20,927 bases of DNA from Perkinsus olseni (taxonomy: Eukaryota > Perkinsozoa > Perkinsida > Perkinsidae), in contig JABANP010000716.1 of NCBI GenBank assembly GCA_013115135.1, forward strand, positions 1-20,927, in the 5' to 3' direction. The notes under the pieces were generated by a model that saw nothing but the letters and a program-made list of their open reading frames with translations, did no database searches and was not told where the DNA came from. Numbering within the stretch: the stretch's first letter is position 1; each line of letters opens with the position of its first letter. Shown here piece after piece: positions 9,780 through 18,616 of the stretch. A program made the position numbers and the translations under genes.

Positions 9780-9836
9780 AAGAAAAACAAAGCCCGTAAG
9801 GGAGTTAGCAGGATTAGGGGAAATCCACTAACTTGA
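9780..9836 (-). other. LINE 5' leader
   Basis: 57 nt between the host minisatellite and the ORF1 ATG. An intact 5' end of this kind argues for a full-length insertion, since most LINE copies are 5'-truncated. Internal promoters of I-type elements sit in the leader or early ORF1; none is recognisable by eye. Confidence 0.55.
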
Positions 9837-9846
9837 GCTCCGCCGT
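9837..9846. repeat. Target-site duplication, 5' side of retrotransposon
   Basis: GCTCCGCCGT, identical to 4259-4268. The host Pro-Thr frame reads ...TTAE up to here and then runs into the element, stopping at 9816-9814. Confidence 0.6.
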
Positions 9847-10617
9847 AGTTGGCTCCGCGGTAGTAGGCTGCGCGGTAGTAGGCTCCGCGGTTGTAGGCTC
9901 AGGGGTAGTAGGCTCCGCGGTGGTAGGCTCCGCGGTTGTAGGCTCAGCGGTAGTAGGCTGCGCGGTAGTAGGCTCCGCGGTAGTAGGCTCGGAGGTAGTG
10001 GGCTCCGCGGTAGTAGGCTGCGCGGTAGTAGGCTCGGAGGTAGTAGGCTCCGGAGTAGTTGGCTCCGCCGTAGTTGGCACCGCGGTAGTAGGCTCAGCGG
10101 TCGTAGGCTCCGCGGTAGTAGGCTCGGGGGTAGTAGGCTCCGCGGTAGTAGGCTCCGCGGTAGTAGGCTCCGCCGTAGTAGGCTCAGCGGTAGTAGGCTG
10201 CGCGGTAGTAGGCTCAGCGGTAGTGGGCTGCGCAGTAGTAGGCTCGGAGGTAGTAGGCTCCGGAGTAGTTGGCTCCGCGGTAGTAGGCTCCGCGGTAGTA
10301 GGCTCCGCGGTTGTAGGCTCAGCGGTAGTAGGCTGCGCGGTAGTAGGCTGCGCGGTAGTAGGCTCGGAGGTAGTGGGCTCCGCGGTAGTAGGCTCCGCGG
10401 TTGTAGGCTCAGCGGTAGTAAGCTGCGCGGTAGTAGGCTGCGCGGTAGTAGGCTCCGCGGTTGTAGGCTCCGCGGTAGTAGGCTGCGCGGTAGTAGGCTG
10501 CGCGGTAGTAGGCTGCGCGGTTGTAGGCTCAGCGGTAGTAGGCTGCGCGGTAGTAGGCTGCGCGGTAGTAGGCTCGGAGGTCGTGGGCTCCGCGGTAGTA
10601 GGCTGCGCGGTAGTAGG
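9838..10617. repeat. 15-bp minisatellite, right block (unit A)
   Basis: About 52 units of the same 15-bp repeat as 3715-4268, in unbroken phase. Higher-order blocks recur, for example GAG-to-CAG unit alternations, which suggests segmental expansion and not only single-unit slippage. Confidence 0.95.
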
Positions 10618-12112
10618 CCCGCCGGATAGCAGGATGGCAGCCAAACAGAAAGGTAAAGAAGCGTAACGCATGTGAATCCTTGCTAAGTATTCTAATAGAA
10701 TTTCAGGTGAGAGGAGGTTGTTTGGATATCATTCTTGTTGTCCCTCAGCCTAGCTGACTGTGCGTATACGCATGCAGTGTCTGCAGTGCAGACTCTGCAC
10801 TTGCACTATAGTGACAGCAAAGTGACATAGCACCAGCTACAACCCGGTCCAGTTACTGGACTCCAGTCCCACTCAGCTGTTGAACTGTCATCGCTGCATT
10901 TACCTTTACTGCCACTGCGTATCATCGCTATCAGATAATCGCCTGACCCCGTTCATTGCACATGCGCATACGTGCTGCACTATGGCTAGCTTGGTAAGCT
11001 GTGGATCACATTAACTAACACATACCCCGCTGGAGCGACGCCAACACGACACAGTGTAATTATACATGAGAAAACCTTCAGCCCGTACGCTGGGAGCGTG
11101 GGGGAAGTCTAGCGATTGATTGTTGAATAGTCTCAGTCGGACGCACGGACCTGGGCTTGGCATACGAGGCTAGCAGAGACAGCCGATACAACCGGCATGG
11201 CGCAGGCCGTGGGCACGATGTCGAGAGACGGTGGAAGTGTGGTAGGAGCACAACCGCAGAGGGAGCCTATAGAGGCCAGGGCGGTGCGGGCGGGTTCGAA
11301 AAACAAATAATGGTTGAGAGCTACAGCCGTCTACACCATGTTATGGCAACGAGCGAGTGATGAAACGGCGAGAAAGATATGGGGACGCGCTCCCGTGGCG
11401 TGCTAGTCACTTCGTGTGCGAACACACGCCGCGATTGCTCAGACCCTCTCGAGTCCAATTTTACCTCTCTTTGAGCCTAATCGCGAGTCTCGAATAGCCT
11501 TATCACTGTACCAAGTTATAGTATAGGGACACAGCACGTGCACACGTGCGAGGTGACATTCACCGACAAAGAACGAAGACTCACGGGAGATAACATTTCC
11601 GGAAGGAAGCTTGAAGCGAACGATTAATCACCGCATCTTGTAAGGGAGCTCACAGCCTGCGAGTCACAGGGTGTATCGCGGATCGCCCAGAGCGATATTC
11701 GGTGCCCAAGAGTTTAATCCATCGTTCATTTCGTCTCAAGTGTTTTCGACCGACCAGAATGTGCTCGTTTCGTCCGCCTTTTTTTCGTATCGGCTCGTTT
11801 TTCATATGTGGTACTTCCAGTGGTTTTGTGTCAGAAAGTAACACGCCCGTGGATAGAACTAGGGACTATGGTTCACGGCCCATGGGCACAATAGCATGCC
11901 ACTCTTAACGTACTCATCAATATCGCGGGACCATCCTCGACGCTCCATACCAGACCTAATATACGGGGCCCTACGCACTTAATCAAAAGATGAACATCAT
12001 AACAAATGCCCGCGAAAATGAATTATCATATTGGCCATTCTCCTCACTGTCTTGAACGACTACAAAGCCCATGCCCGAGAGCTGAATAGGAGACTACGGG
12101 TGAAACCAGCGC

Positions 12113-12150
12113 ACAGTTTTTGGCGATGATTCTTGTCGCCCAGAAACTGT
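12113..12150. repeat. Hairpin-forming inverted repeat H1, unit A
   Basis: Left arm CAGTTTTTGGCGA (12114-12126), right arm TCGCCCAGAAACTG (12136-12149), with one bulge and one G-T pair. Unit B has the counterpart at 19461-19495, where the wobble is a proper T-A pair. Confidence 0.6.
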
Positions 12151-12194
12151 TTCTTGTTCAACTTAATCCCTCCTGTGACACGGGTTCATAACCT

Positions 12195-12230
12195 CCGGAC
12201 CCTAGTAACTCACAAGTTGCTAGAGTCCGG
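12195..12230. repeat. Hairpin-forming inverted repeat H2, unit A
   Basis: Arms of 16 nt (CCGGACCCTAGTAACT and AGTTGCTAGAGTCCGG) around a 4-nt loop, with one C-A mismatch and one wobble. The homologous place in unit B (19568-19586) has a different 7-bp hairpin. Confidence 0.65.
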
Positions 12231-12455
12231 CATGTGTTACTCATGTACTGTATCATGACATGTGTGGCATGTACTTATGCGTCCATCGTCTTATGCATGC
12301 GTGGATAGCATATTCCCCTCGAGAGAGTAAGCTCAGAGGAAGAAGAAAAGGTAGACAGATTTTACACTCCTCCTCGCCTTGCGTTGACTATGAGCAACAA
12401 CGGAGAAGCAACAGTATGCAAGGTGTAGGGAACATTCGCATCCTAGGACTCGATG

Positions 12456-12488
12456 CTGATGAAGAAATCACGGTGATTTCTTCATCAG
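12456..12488. repeat. Perfect 33-nt palindrome with single-base centre, unit A (H3)
   Basis: 16-nt arms CTGATGAAGAAATCAC and GTGATTTCTTCATCAG around one G. The left arm aligns with unit B sequence near 19684, but the right arm is absent there, so the palindrome arose or was lost in one unit only. Confidence 0.9.
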
Positions 12489-13168
12489 TATGATGATTTG
12501 TTCAGCGGATGAACGAGTGGTTTATCTAGGTGTTCAAGCCGCCGCGGAGAGATGCTATGTTATGCCGAGCAAAATATTAAAATTTAATCACTTAATGCCA
12601 TCCACGTAATGAGAAATTTAATCTTAAATTGAGGATATTAGAAATCTCGACCTTAAGCGTGTGGGTCCTCAACAACGATCACTACACCGTTCTCTCTGAC
12701 ACTACGCGAGGGATATTGAGTGCATATGCTTGTTTAGCACCCGCTCAACGAGTTGCCGACCAACGAGTTGGGACCACCGCGAGTATCTTGGCGTTATGCA
12801 TGCTACCATAAACGCGGTGGCGGCTAGATATTCACAATGCTCCAAAGAGCCTTCAAGACTATTATATCCTCAGACTGTCGCGACCTCCAGTCTCCTCGGT
12901 CCTGTGGCTGACACCGCATGATTGACTCGAATGTTCTGTGATTCTATCGCCTACATTGAGATAAATCCAAGTTGGGTAGCCAAAATACTGTGCACTGCAA
13001 CACAACGAGGACGCCTCATTTGACAACATCCACGCCCAAATAAGTTGAAGAATGTAGGGGAAAATAAACATGGAACACTCAGAAATGAGATGACACTCTC
13101 CCTTGGCCTGAAGGCCTGCATGTAAAATCTTGCTGATCGTGATGGACGACCACCGACGGTGCAACAAC

Positions 13169-13785
13169 TCAGCCGAGTAGAACGAAGGAATCCACTTCCG
13201 AGTAGAAAGCGTCATCACCGATTATGGAACATTCTAAGATCAGGAAACTCCACCACATTCTCACCAATATCAGACTCCTACCATCGTCGAACTCGGACTG
13301 CTCCGTGTCACAGTCCAGATCCTCCATGTCCAACTCATCGTCTCCGTAGCCGAGAGGCGCAGGAATAGCCAATCTCCGCGGCTGAGAAAAGGAGGCCGTA
13401 AGTGGATGAGAGCGCTTCCCGGGGATACCTCGAAGATCTCGAGGTCGGTGCAATCGACCAAAGGCAGGAAGCTACTATTCGCCACAGGATAAAAATCGGG
13501 TAAAGTGAGGATCTGATGCGCGGGCAAGTACCGTGGTAAAGAGCTCGAGAAGTCGTCTTACATTCTCCATGCAGAAAGCCGGAATCAACTCGTTACATTC
13601 AGAGCTTTGGAAGCTGATTTCCACGCCCACTTCACAGTACCGCAGCTCCGGCGTGTCGACCTGGGCGCCCTGGATAAGAACCAGTTCGTCAACCACGATC
13701 GTGCCGGTTCCGTCATCACCCGATAGAGCTGTATTTGAGTACAAGACTCGGCGGGTGGTGGTTTAGGACGATCGCAGACAGCCAT
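13169..13785 (-). CDS. Acidic 143-residue protein of unknown function, five exons, head-to-head with the enzyme gene
   Basis: Hand-spliced minus-strand exons: 13785-13770, 13728-13562, 13512-13429, 13381-13282, 13233-13169. Introns are 41, 49, 47 and 48 nt, all GT-AG, and the exons total 432 nt. The product starts MAVCDPLSGDDG and ends ...VDSFVLLG. An acidic stretch (GYGDDELDMEDLDCD) lies near residues 99-113. Support: all junction phases match; the next copy at 20297-20913 keeps exon lengths; and the three differences in the acidic exon stretch are all synonymous in this frame. In exon 2 and parts of exon 1 changes are mostly replacing, so constraint is uneven. I do not recognise the family; an acidic regulatory or adaptor protein is conceivable but unproven. 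Confidence 0.6.
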
Positions 13786-16446
13786 GGCCTGTCGCTCTCT
13801 CGCCTGTCGCTGATCTCCGCTCGGACCTCATACGGCAGGAAGAGACCGTCATCTTCGCCCTCATCGAGCGGGCTCAGTACAAGCAGGTGGGGGATGGTGG
13901 ACAAGCTGCTACCTGATGTGCGGGCTTATGTCAGAATCTGAGCAACTACGCCCGCTGCAACGAGATTGGTACCTGCTCCAAGCTGGACTACTTCCTCACT
14001 GAGACCGAGAAGCTTCATTCGAGGTTCAGAAGATATGACATGCTCGAGGAACCCTTCACCAACCCTAAATTTGTAACCTATTTTGTCTTGCGCCAGGATC
14101 GACCTTAGATGCCTCAGTTACCCGCCCCTCTTTTCTCTGAGGCTGAGGACAGTCCACAGCGCATCGTCCCCAACACCATCAACGCCAACAGCCGTCTTAA
14201 ATCGTAAGCTTGCTTTGGCCTCGATAGCCTCCACTGCATCCCCGCAGGTTTTACATCAAAAATGTTATCCCCCTGGTCTGTCGTCCGGGCGAGGAGGAGT
14301 CGTCAGCCTCTCTAGGTAGCCTCAAGATCCGCTGTGTTGATCCAGTTTATACAGAAGTCTTTTTATAGGGGCTTCAGTGGTGAGAGATGTTACCGCCCTG
14401 CAGGCCATGAGCCGGAGAATCCACTACGGCAAGTTGGTCGCCGAGGCAAAGTTCCAGGCCAACACCGAGCTGTAATCAGCATTGACCATCCCTGGCCGAC
14501 GCTGCCGTGTAGATACTCTCAGCTTATCCGCGCACAGGATGCTGATGGCCTGATGGACCTCCTCACGAACTCTGCCGTCGAGGAGAAGCTGTTGCTGAGG
14601 GTTCGGGAGAAGGCCCGGGCCTACGGACGGGATATAAAGACCGGTGACAAACTCCAACTTGAGTGTTAGCGCAGGAGCTGCAGGGCGCAGTCAGGTGGAT
14701 CCGAAGCAGCGGTCAATGACTCGGCCCTGAAGGTGGATCCGGACACCGTTGTGCTGGCCTACAGAGAGCTGATGATTCCTCTGACTAAGGAGGTCCAGGT
14801 CAGGACTTCAACGAACGGGGAACTTCTTTACCCTAGTTTCCGTTGGCTAGGTGGCTTACCTCCTGCGAAGGCTGGACTCACTGGTGATAGCAGTGACGGC
14901 CGGCTGGGCTAGAGTTGCTGCGGTCGCGTACACTACGGGCAACCCCCTCAATAGCAGCCCGAGAGCTATCAATGCGAAAGCTCACGCAGCCGAGTTGAAG
15001 GTCCACGAGTAGGCCGCCGCAACAACAGGGGGTTGGGTGGATGAATTCCCCCTCGCCCTCAGTTCGGTGAAGAGCGTTTTCGATGATGTAGCCAGCGGGG
15101 CTGTGAACTTCGGCGTGGTCCCTTTAGACAGCTCGGTGACGGGTGGGTGATACCTCTGAGTATGGAGGCTCATACCGTTATAAAGGTGTCGACATTCAAA
15201 CGCTGGGGGCGCTCATCGACAGCCATCGGCCCAACGGCGCGGACCTGGTCATATGTGACCAGATATCATTGCAGCCGAGGTACACCTGGAGAGATCTTCC
15301 TCCCTTCGGATGTGACGCTCGCCGTGATCCTCAGTTACGCGGTTATATCTCAGCCGGTTAAGTCGGGCAGACCGATTCCGCTGACTAAGGCGTCTCGGGT
15401 CATCACAACCTCGATGGCCTCCGAGTACTGCAGAGGGCAAATATCAGAAGTTCCCGGCATAAAAATTCATCTCGTTGATACTTACTTTGAGGCTGTTGAG
15501 AAGGTAAGTCAGCTAGAGTGCGGATGCTCAGCGGTGGCAGCAGTGTGGCTGTTGTCTTGTCAGCTGATCGAGACGGTTAAGGAGGACCCGAAGGCTGTAG
15601 CGGTGATCCCTACGCCCTACCTCTACGAGATGATTGAGGACTACGATCAAGACTTCAAGTCCATCATCATACCCAACGCGGACCTCAACAATGTTAAGCT
15701 GCAGTAAGTGGCAGCGGCGGCGTGTTGGTCTCTCTCGCTCGGGGGATCGAGCGTTGTGGCGACGTGACCCGAGACTGGCAGAGAAAACAAAAAGGACTGC
15801 ACGGAAGAGGAGATCTTGCTGATTTTTGATATGTTAGAATTCCTGGGGCATCACTGTGCAAATCATGAATAGAAATTTCAATAGAAAAATCTGCTGATAG
15901 TAATCACTGGCTCGAGATCCGTCGACCGCAGCATCCGCTCTCGATTGACTCGTTGGTGCCGTCATTTCGGTTCAGGTTTGGGATTCTGCGCCGTCCCCTG
16001 GCCAACTCCTCGGCTACCGGCTCGGACCGCACCCTCATCGCCTTCAATGCCAACCACAAGCACGGTTCCCTTATGGGCGCGCTGGACTGCTTCAGATCAT
16101 CCCAAGTCAATCTATCGAGTCTTCATTCATTCCCTGCCTGTACGCCATCGACCGCGTTCCTGTAAAGGTTCGACCACTCTTTTGCCAGGCACGGGTTTTG
16201 ACTTTGTGGCGATCGCCGACGGCCATCCTGGTGATAAGCAAACGCAAGACGCCCTCGCGCTCTTGACAGGCAGCAGAGGTGGCAATGATGGCAGGCCAAA
16301 CTGGGCTAAGGTGGAGTGCTTCGTTAAGCTCCCCCGTCGTCGCTCTCGGCCGCCAACACTCTGTGGCTACGGCATCGGTACGACCCTCTCCCGTTGTGAT
16401 CTGTCAGGTACTGGGCTCCTTCCATATCCGCGAAGAAGACCGCTGA
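13782..16446 (+). pseudogene. Chorismate mutase-prephenate dehydratase-ACT fusion, copy B (one frameshift in exon 9)
   Basis: Same 15-exon structure as copy A: 13809-13886 (exon 1 conserved part), 13935-14072, 14109-14203, 14248-14315, 14378-14471, 14513-14643, 14695-14850, 14915-15000, 15029-15142, 15186-15279, 15335-15503, 15564-15703, 15976-16139, 16189-16322, 16408-16446. The mutase part is fully open and many differences from copy A are synonymous (for example GCTTTG to GCCCTG). Exon 9 is 114 nt instead of 115: one base is missing near 15044-15047, and the frame then hits TGA at about 15064. The chorismate mutase could still be made alone. The start is unclear: the ATG at 13784 is one base out of frame, and no in-frame ATG lies between TAG 13764 and 13809. 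Exon 15 ends with VLGSFHIREEDR, close to the family's VLGSYP. Confidence 0.8.
15704..15975 (+). other. Long intron 12 of copy B (272 nt)
   Basis: Donor GTAAGT as in copy A; the acceptor TTCAG precedes TTTGGGATT. About 40 nt longer than in copy A, the extra sequence lying near 15900-15970, so this intron has gained or lost sequence since the duplication. Confidence 0.8.
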
Positions 16447-17640
16447 GCCCGAGGGGAAAGATATGATTTTTTGTAATTTTATCACGACTTGGATCGGTAT
16501 CCTACCACTTCACACCCCAGCTGTCGATGCAATGTTGGTAGAATGATTTTCTCTGAACGCTGAGCCCGTCGACTTGGGGAAGAAGTCTTCTTTAAAGAAG
16601 GAGCGTTCGAGTTGTGAGTTGGGGCATCGTGGGTTGCACAAGGATTTCTGATACGACTGAGTCGACTCACGAAACTGCCATCTCTTTGAATTGTTCCAGC
16701 TAAGCCGGGTCCGGCGTTGGACTATAAACTCACACATACTTCAGACTCGGCTGGTCTTTGATGACCTCGCTTCCGATGGGGTGAGGAGAGGACAGTGTTG
16801 TTGCAAAGAGCTTGTTGCATGAAGCCTTCTGATACTGCAGTTGGGGAAGCTAGATGGGTGGCGACAACCTTTACCTCACTACGGCATCCATTAGGAATAC
16901 TGGAGGAGCTGCGGCTATTAACGAGCCATCCTCAGGGGAGACCGGAGGGGAGAGAGGCAACCGACCCATGCACAGTTACACCTTTCGGTACAGGTTAACA
17001 CCACCCGAGGGTGATATATTAACGACCGCCGATGAAATTGCAAGCGCTCCCGGCTGAAATCATTAGTTAGGTTGTTCCGGGAAGCCATGAGTTATCGTCG
17101 ACTCCTTGACCGGTTTGAGTGCTGTATCTCAGACATTGTCGACCGACGCCACAGTATCACAGGCCGTAGCCACGGCCCGTCGACGACAGGTTGTCGTCCA
17201 TTGGAAAAAATCTCAAGTTTGAATGGCATATCGTAGTCATTGGAGGCCTGGGTCTGAGCACCAGATGTTGAAGATGGCCTTGGCACGTGGATTAACACAA
17301 CAGCGGAGAGTGAACCGAGACGCAGAATCGTACTAGCATACACCGCAGCAAAACAGTTATGGAGAAATAGATCAACTTAGCGACCTATAGCCACATAGCA
17401 ATGCGGAGTACACTGTACAGTATTCAAGGAAGAGGCGTCACAGCGATGGTGAGGTAACAAGATCGCCGTATGGACGATTAACCCTGAGTCTCATGAAATA
17501 CGGATTATATCTTGCCGAAAGAGGAAATGAAGTGAACTTTTCAGCTCATCAACTCGAGGAGCGTCGTCCTGGACGACTACTCGCCGATTGCGAAAACGGT
17601 AGACGATAACTCCACCGTAAAAGTGTCGGACGGGTGACGA
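16447..17640. other. Spacer between enzyme gene and mucin-like gene, unit B
   Basis: Counterpart of 2583-3680. The 16587-16600 palindrome is conserved. A plus-strand frame from 16854 (MGGDNLYLTT...) runs on to 17057 because unit A's TAA is TTA here. The minus-strand small frame (17092-17343) is conserved but has lost its ATG. A stretch at 17520-17640 is not matched in unit A. No RNA gene was recognised. Confidence 0.5.
17092..17343 (-). pseudogene. Unit B counterpart of the small hydrophobic-N-terminus reading frame
   Basis: The body (TILRLGSLSAVVLIHV, then SSTSGAQTQASNDYDMPF) matches unit A 3227-3523 with few changes. The position of unit A's ATG reads ATA, and an in-frame TAA follows a few codons later, so translation could start only at a non-ATG codon or from another exon. 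Function is unknown. Confidence 0.3.
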
Positions 17641-17649
17641 AAAATTGAA

Positions 17650-18112
17650 AGGAGTCGGCTCGGGGTCAGTTGGCCCGGGGTTAGTAGGCTCCGCGGTGGT
17701 AGGCTCCGCGTTAGTAGGCCCAGGGGCAGTAGGCTAAGGGGTAGTAGGCTCAGGGGTAGTCGGCTCAGGGGTAGTAGGCTCAGGGGTAGTCGGCTCAGGG
17801 GTAGTAGACTCCGCGGTAGTAGGCTCCGCATTAGTAGGCTCAGGGGTAGTAGGCTCCCGCATTGGTAGGCTCAGGGGTAGTAGGCTCCGCATCAGTAGGC
17901 TCAGGGGTAGTAGGCTCCGCATTGGTAGGCTCAGGGGTAGTAGGCTCCGCATCAGTAGGCTCAGGGGTAGTAGGCTCCGCATCAGTAGGCTCAGGGGTGG
18001 TAGACTCCGCGGTAGTAGGCTCTGGGGTAGTAGACTCCGCGGTAGTAGGCTCTGGGGTAGTAGACTCCGCGGTAGTAGGCTCTGGGGTAGTAGGCTGCCC
18101 GGTAGTTGGCTC
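17650..18112. repeat. 15/30-bp minisatellite of unit B
   Basis: Same 15-bp base unit as in unit A but organised as 30-bp doublets: PTTPE-PTDAE/PTNAE in the middle and PTTAE-STTPE near the signal peptide. The variants differ from unit A's mixture, showing that each array has been homogenised separately. Confidence 0.9.
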
Positions 18113-18163
18113 GCCGGATAGTAGGATAGCAGCCAAACAGAGAGGTAAAGAAGCGTAACGCAT
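17734..18163 (-). pseudogene. Secreted Pro-Thr-Glu repeat protein gene, unit B (frameshift and stop)
   Basis: Starts at ATG 18163 with the signal peptide MRYASLPLCLAAILLSG and then about 20 pentapeptides. An extra C near 17855-17858 (CTCCCGC where other units read CTCCGC) shifts the frame, ending translation at 17840. Past the shift, the original frame runs on to an in-frame TAG at 17736-17734, beyond which more decayed PT-rich codons continue to about 17645. Both disruptions are independent of the retrotransposon that broke unit A's copy. If the shift is a sequencing error, the protein would still end at the TAG after about 143 codons. Confidence 0.7.
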
Positions 18164-18245
18164 GTGAATCCTTACTCAGTAATCTAATAGAATTTCAGGT
18201 GAGAGGAGGTTGTTTGAATGACATTCTTAGCTAAGCGTCCGTACA

Positions 18246-18280
18246 CGGGTGCAGTGTCTGCACCGCAGATTCTGCACCCG
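18246..18280. repeat. Nested hairpin upstream of mucin-like gene, unit B
   Basis: Outer arms CGGGTGCAG and CTGCACCCG, inner arms TCTGC and GCAGA around ACC. Unit A (10766-10790) keeps the inner stem, but its outer stem is shortened. It lies about 85-115 nt upstream of the minus-strand ATG. Confidence 0.6.
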
Positions 18281-18545
18281 CACTATAGTGACAGCATAGC
18301 GACATAGCAACAGCTACAGCCCGGTTCAGTACCACTCAGCCGGTAGACTGTCATCGCTGCGCGTACCTTTACTGCTACTGCGTATCATTAGTGTCAGTTA
18401 ACCGTCTGCCCTTATTCATTGGCAATGAATCACTGCACTCACGTGCATGTGTACGTGCTAGGATGCTAAGCAGTAGATCAAATTATTGCTGAGATCCTCT
18501 CAGGCTGACAATGTGAGCCACATGTCATGGTGACCACATGGTGAC

Positions 18546-18566
18546 TGAGGGGCTTAAAGCCCCTCA
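18546..18566. repeat. Perfect 21-nt palindrome with single-base centre, unit B
   Basis: TGAGGGGCTT, A, AAGCCCCTCA. The aligned part of unit A (about 11480-11500) has no such palindrome. Confidence 0.85.
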
Positions 18567-18616
18567 AATAGCCAAACTGTGCCAAGTTATAGCGCAAGGA
18601 CTCAGCACGTGCGCAT

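Larger units (their letters stand above)
4269..9836 (-). mobile_element. Non-LTR retrotransposon (LINE, I-superclade type), about 5.57 kb, probably full length but inactivated
   Basis: On the minus strand in order: 57-nt 5' leader, gag-like ORF1 with zinc knuckles, overlapping ORF2 with apurinic-type endonuclease, reverse transcriptase, RNase H and a terminal Cys-His motif, then an A-rich tract and a (CA)n end. There are no long terminal repeats. An RNase H domain together with a CCHC gag is typical of the I superclade. It lies inside the mucin-like gene in the same orientation, flanked by a 10-bp duplication, and unit B lacks it entirely. Three single-base frameshifts, one in ORF1 and two in ORF2, suggest it can no longer move by itself, unless they are assembly errors. 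Confidence 0.92.
9837..10671 (-). pseudogene. 5' part of secreted Pro-Thr-Glu repeat (mucin-like) protein gene, unit A
   Basis: Starts at ATG 10671 with a clear signal peptide (MRYASLPFCLAAILLSG), followed directly by about 52 pentapeptides of the PTTAE/PTTAQ/PTTSE/PTTPE type. Unit B has the same start (MRYASLPLCLAAILLSG at 18163). Thr and Pro make up most of the chain, so a secreted, heavily O-glycosylated, extended surface or wall protein is likely; that is inference from composition. With the retrotransposon the reading frame stops at 9814 after 285 residues, the last few encoded by the element. Before the insertion it would have been about 470 residues. Confidence 0.8.
10672..13168. other. 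Spacer upstream of mucin-like gene, unit A
   Basis: Aligns patchily with 18164-20296 in unit B. The first 65 nt next to the mucin-like ATG are well conserved and probably hold its promoter and leader. Further out are short inverted repeats at 10766-10790, 11534-11549, 12113-12150, 12195-12230 and 12456-12488, and an AT-rich block near 12570-12640 absent from unit B. The small peptide frame seen in unit B at 19359 is broken here by a 5-nt deletion. I found no convincing protein gene, tRNA or rRNA. Confidence 0.5.

Noticed and set aside
9833..10666. 277-codon plus-strand Gly-Ser-Ala-Val-Val repeat protein
   Set aside because: It is antisense to a frame with a clean signal peptide conserved in both units, and it arises because the 15-bp repeat lacks stops in this frame. 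The similar 3691-4335 and 17862-18158 frames are rejected for the same reason.
10672..13168. tRNA, rRNA, spliced-leader or snRNA gene in the long spacer
   Set aside because: No cloverleaf, rRNA core or known spliced-leader sequence was recognised by eye. A covariance-model search would be needed to exclude small RNAs.
13730..13785. 14-nt intron in the acidic-protein gene (GTACTCAAATACAG)
   Set aside because: It keeps phase, but a 41-nt intron using the same acceptor (13729-13769) also keeps phase and matches the sizes of the other introns.
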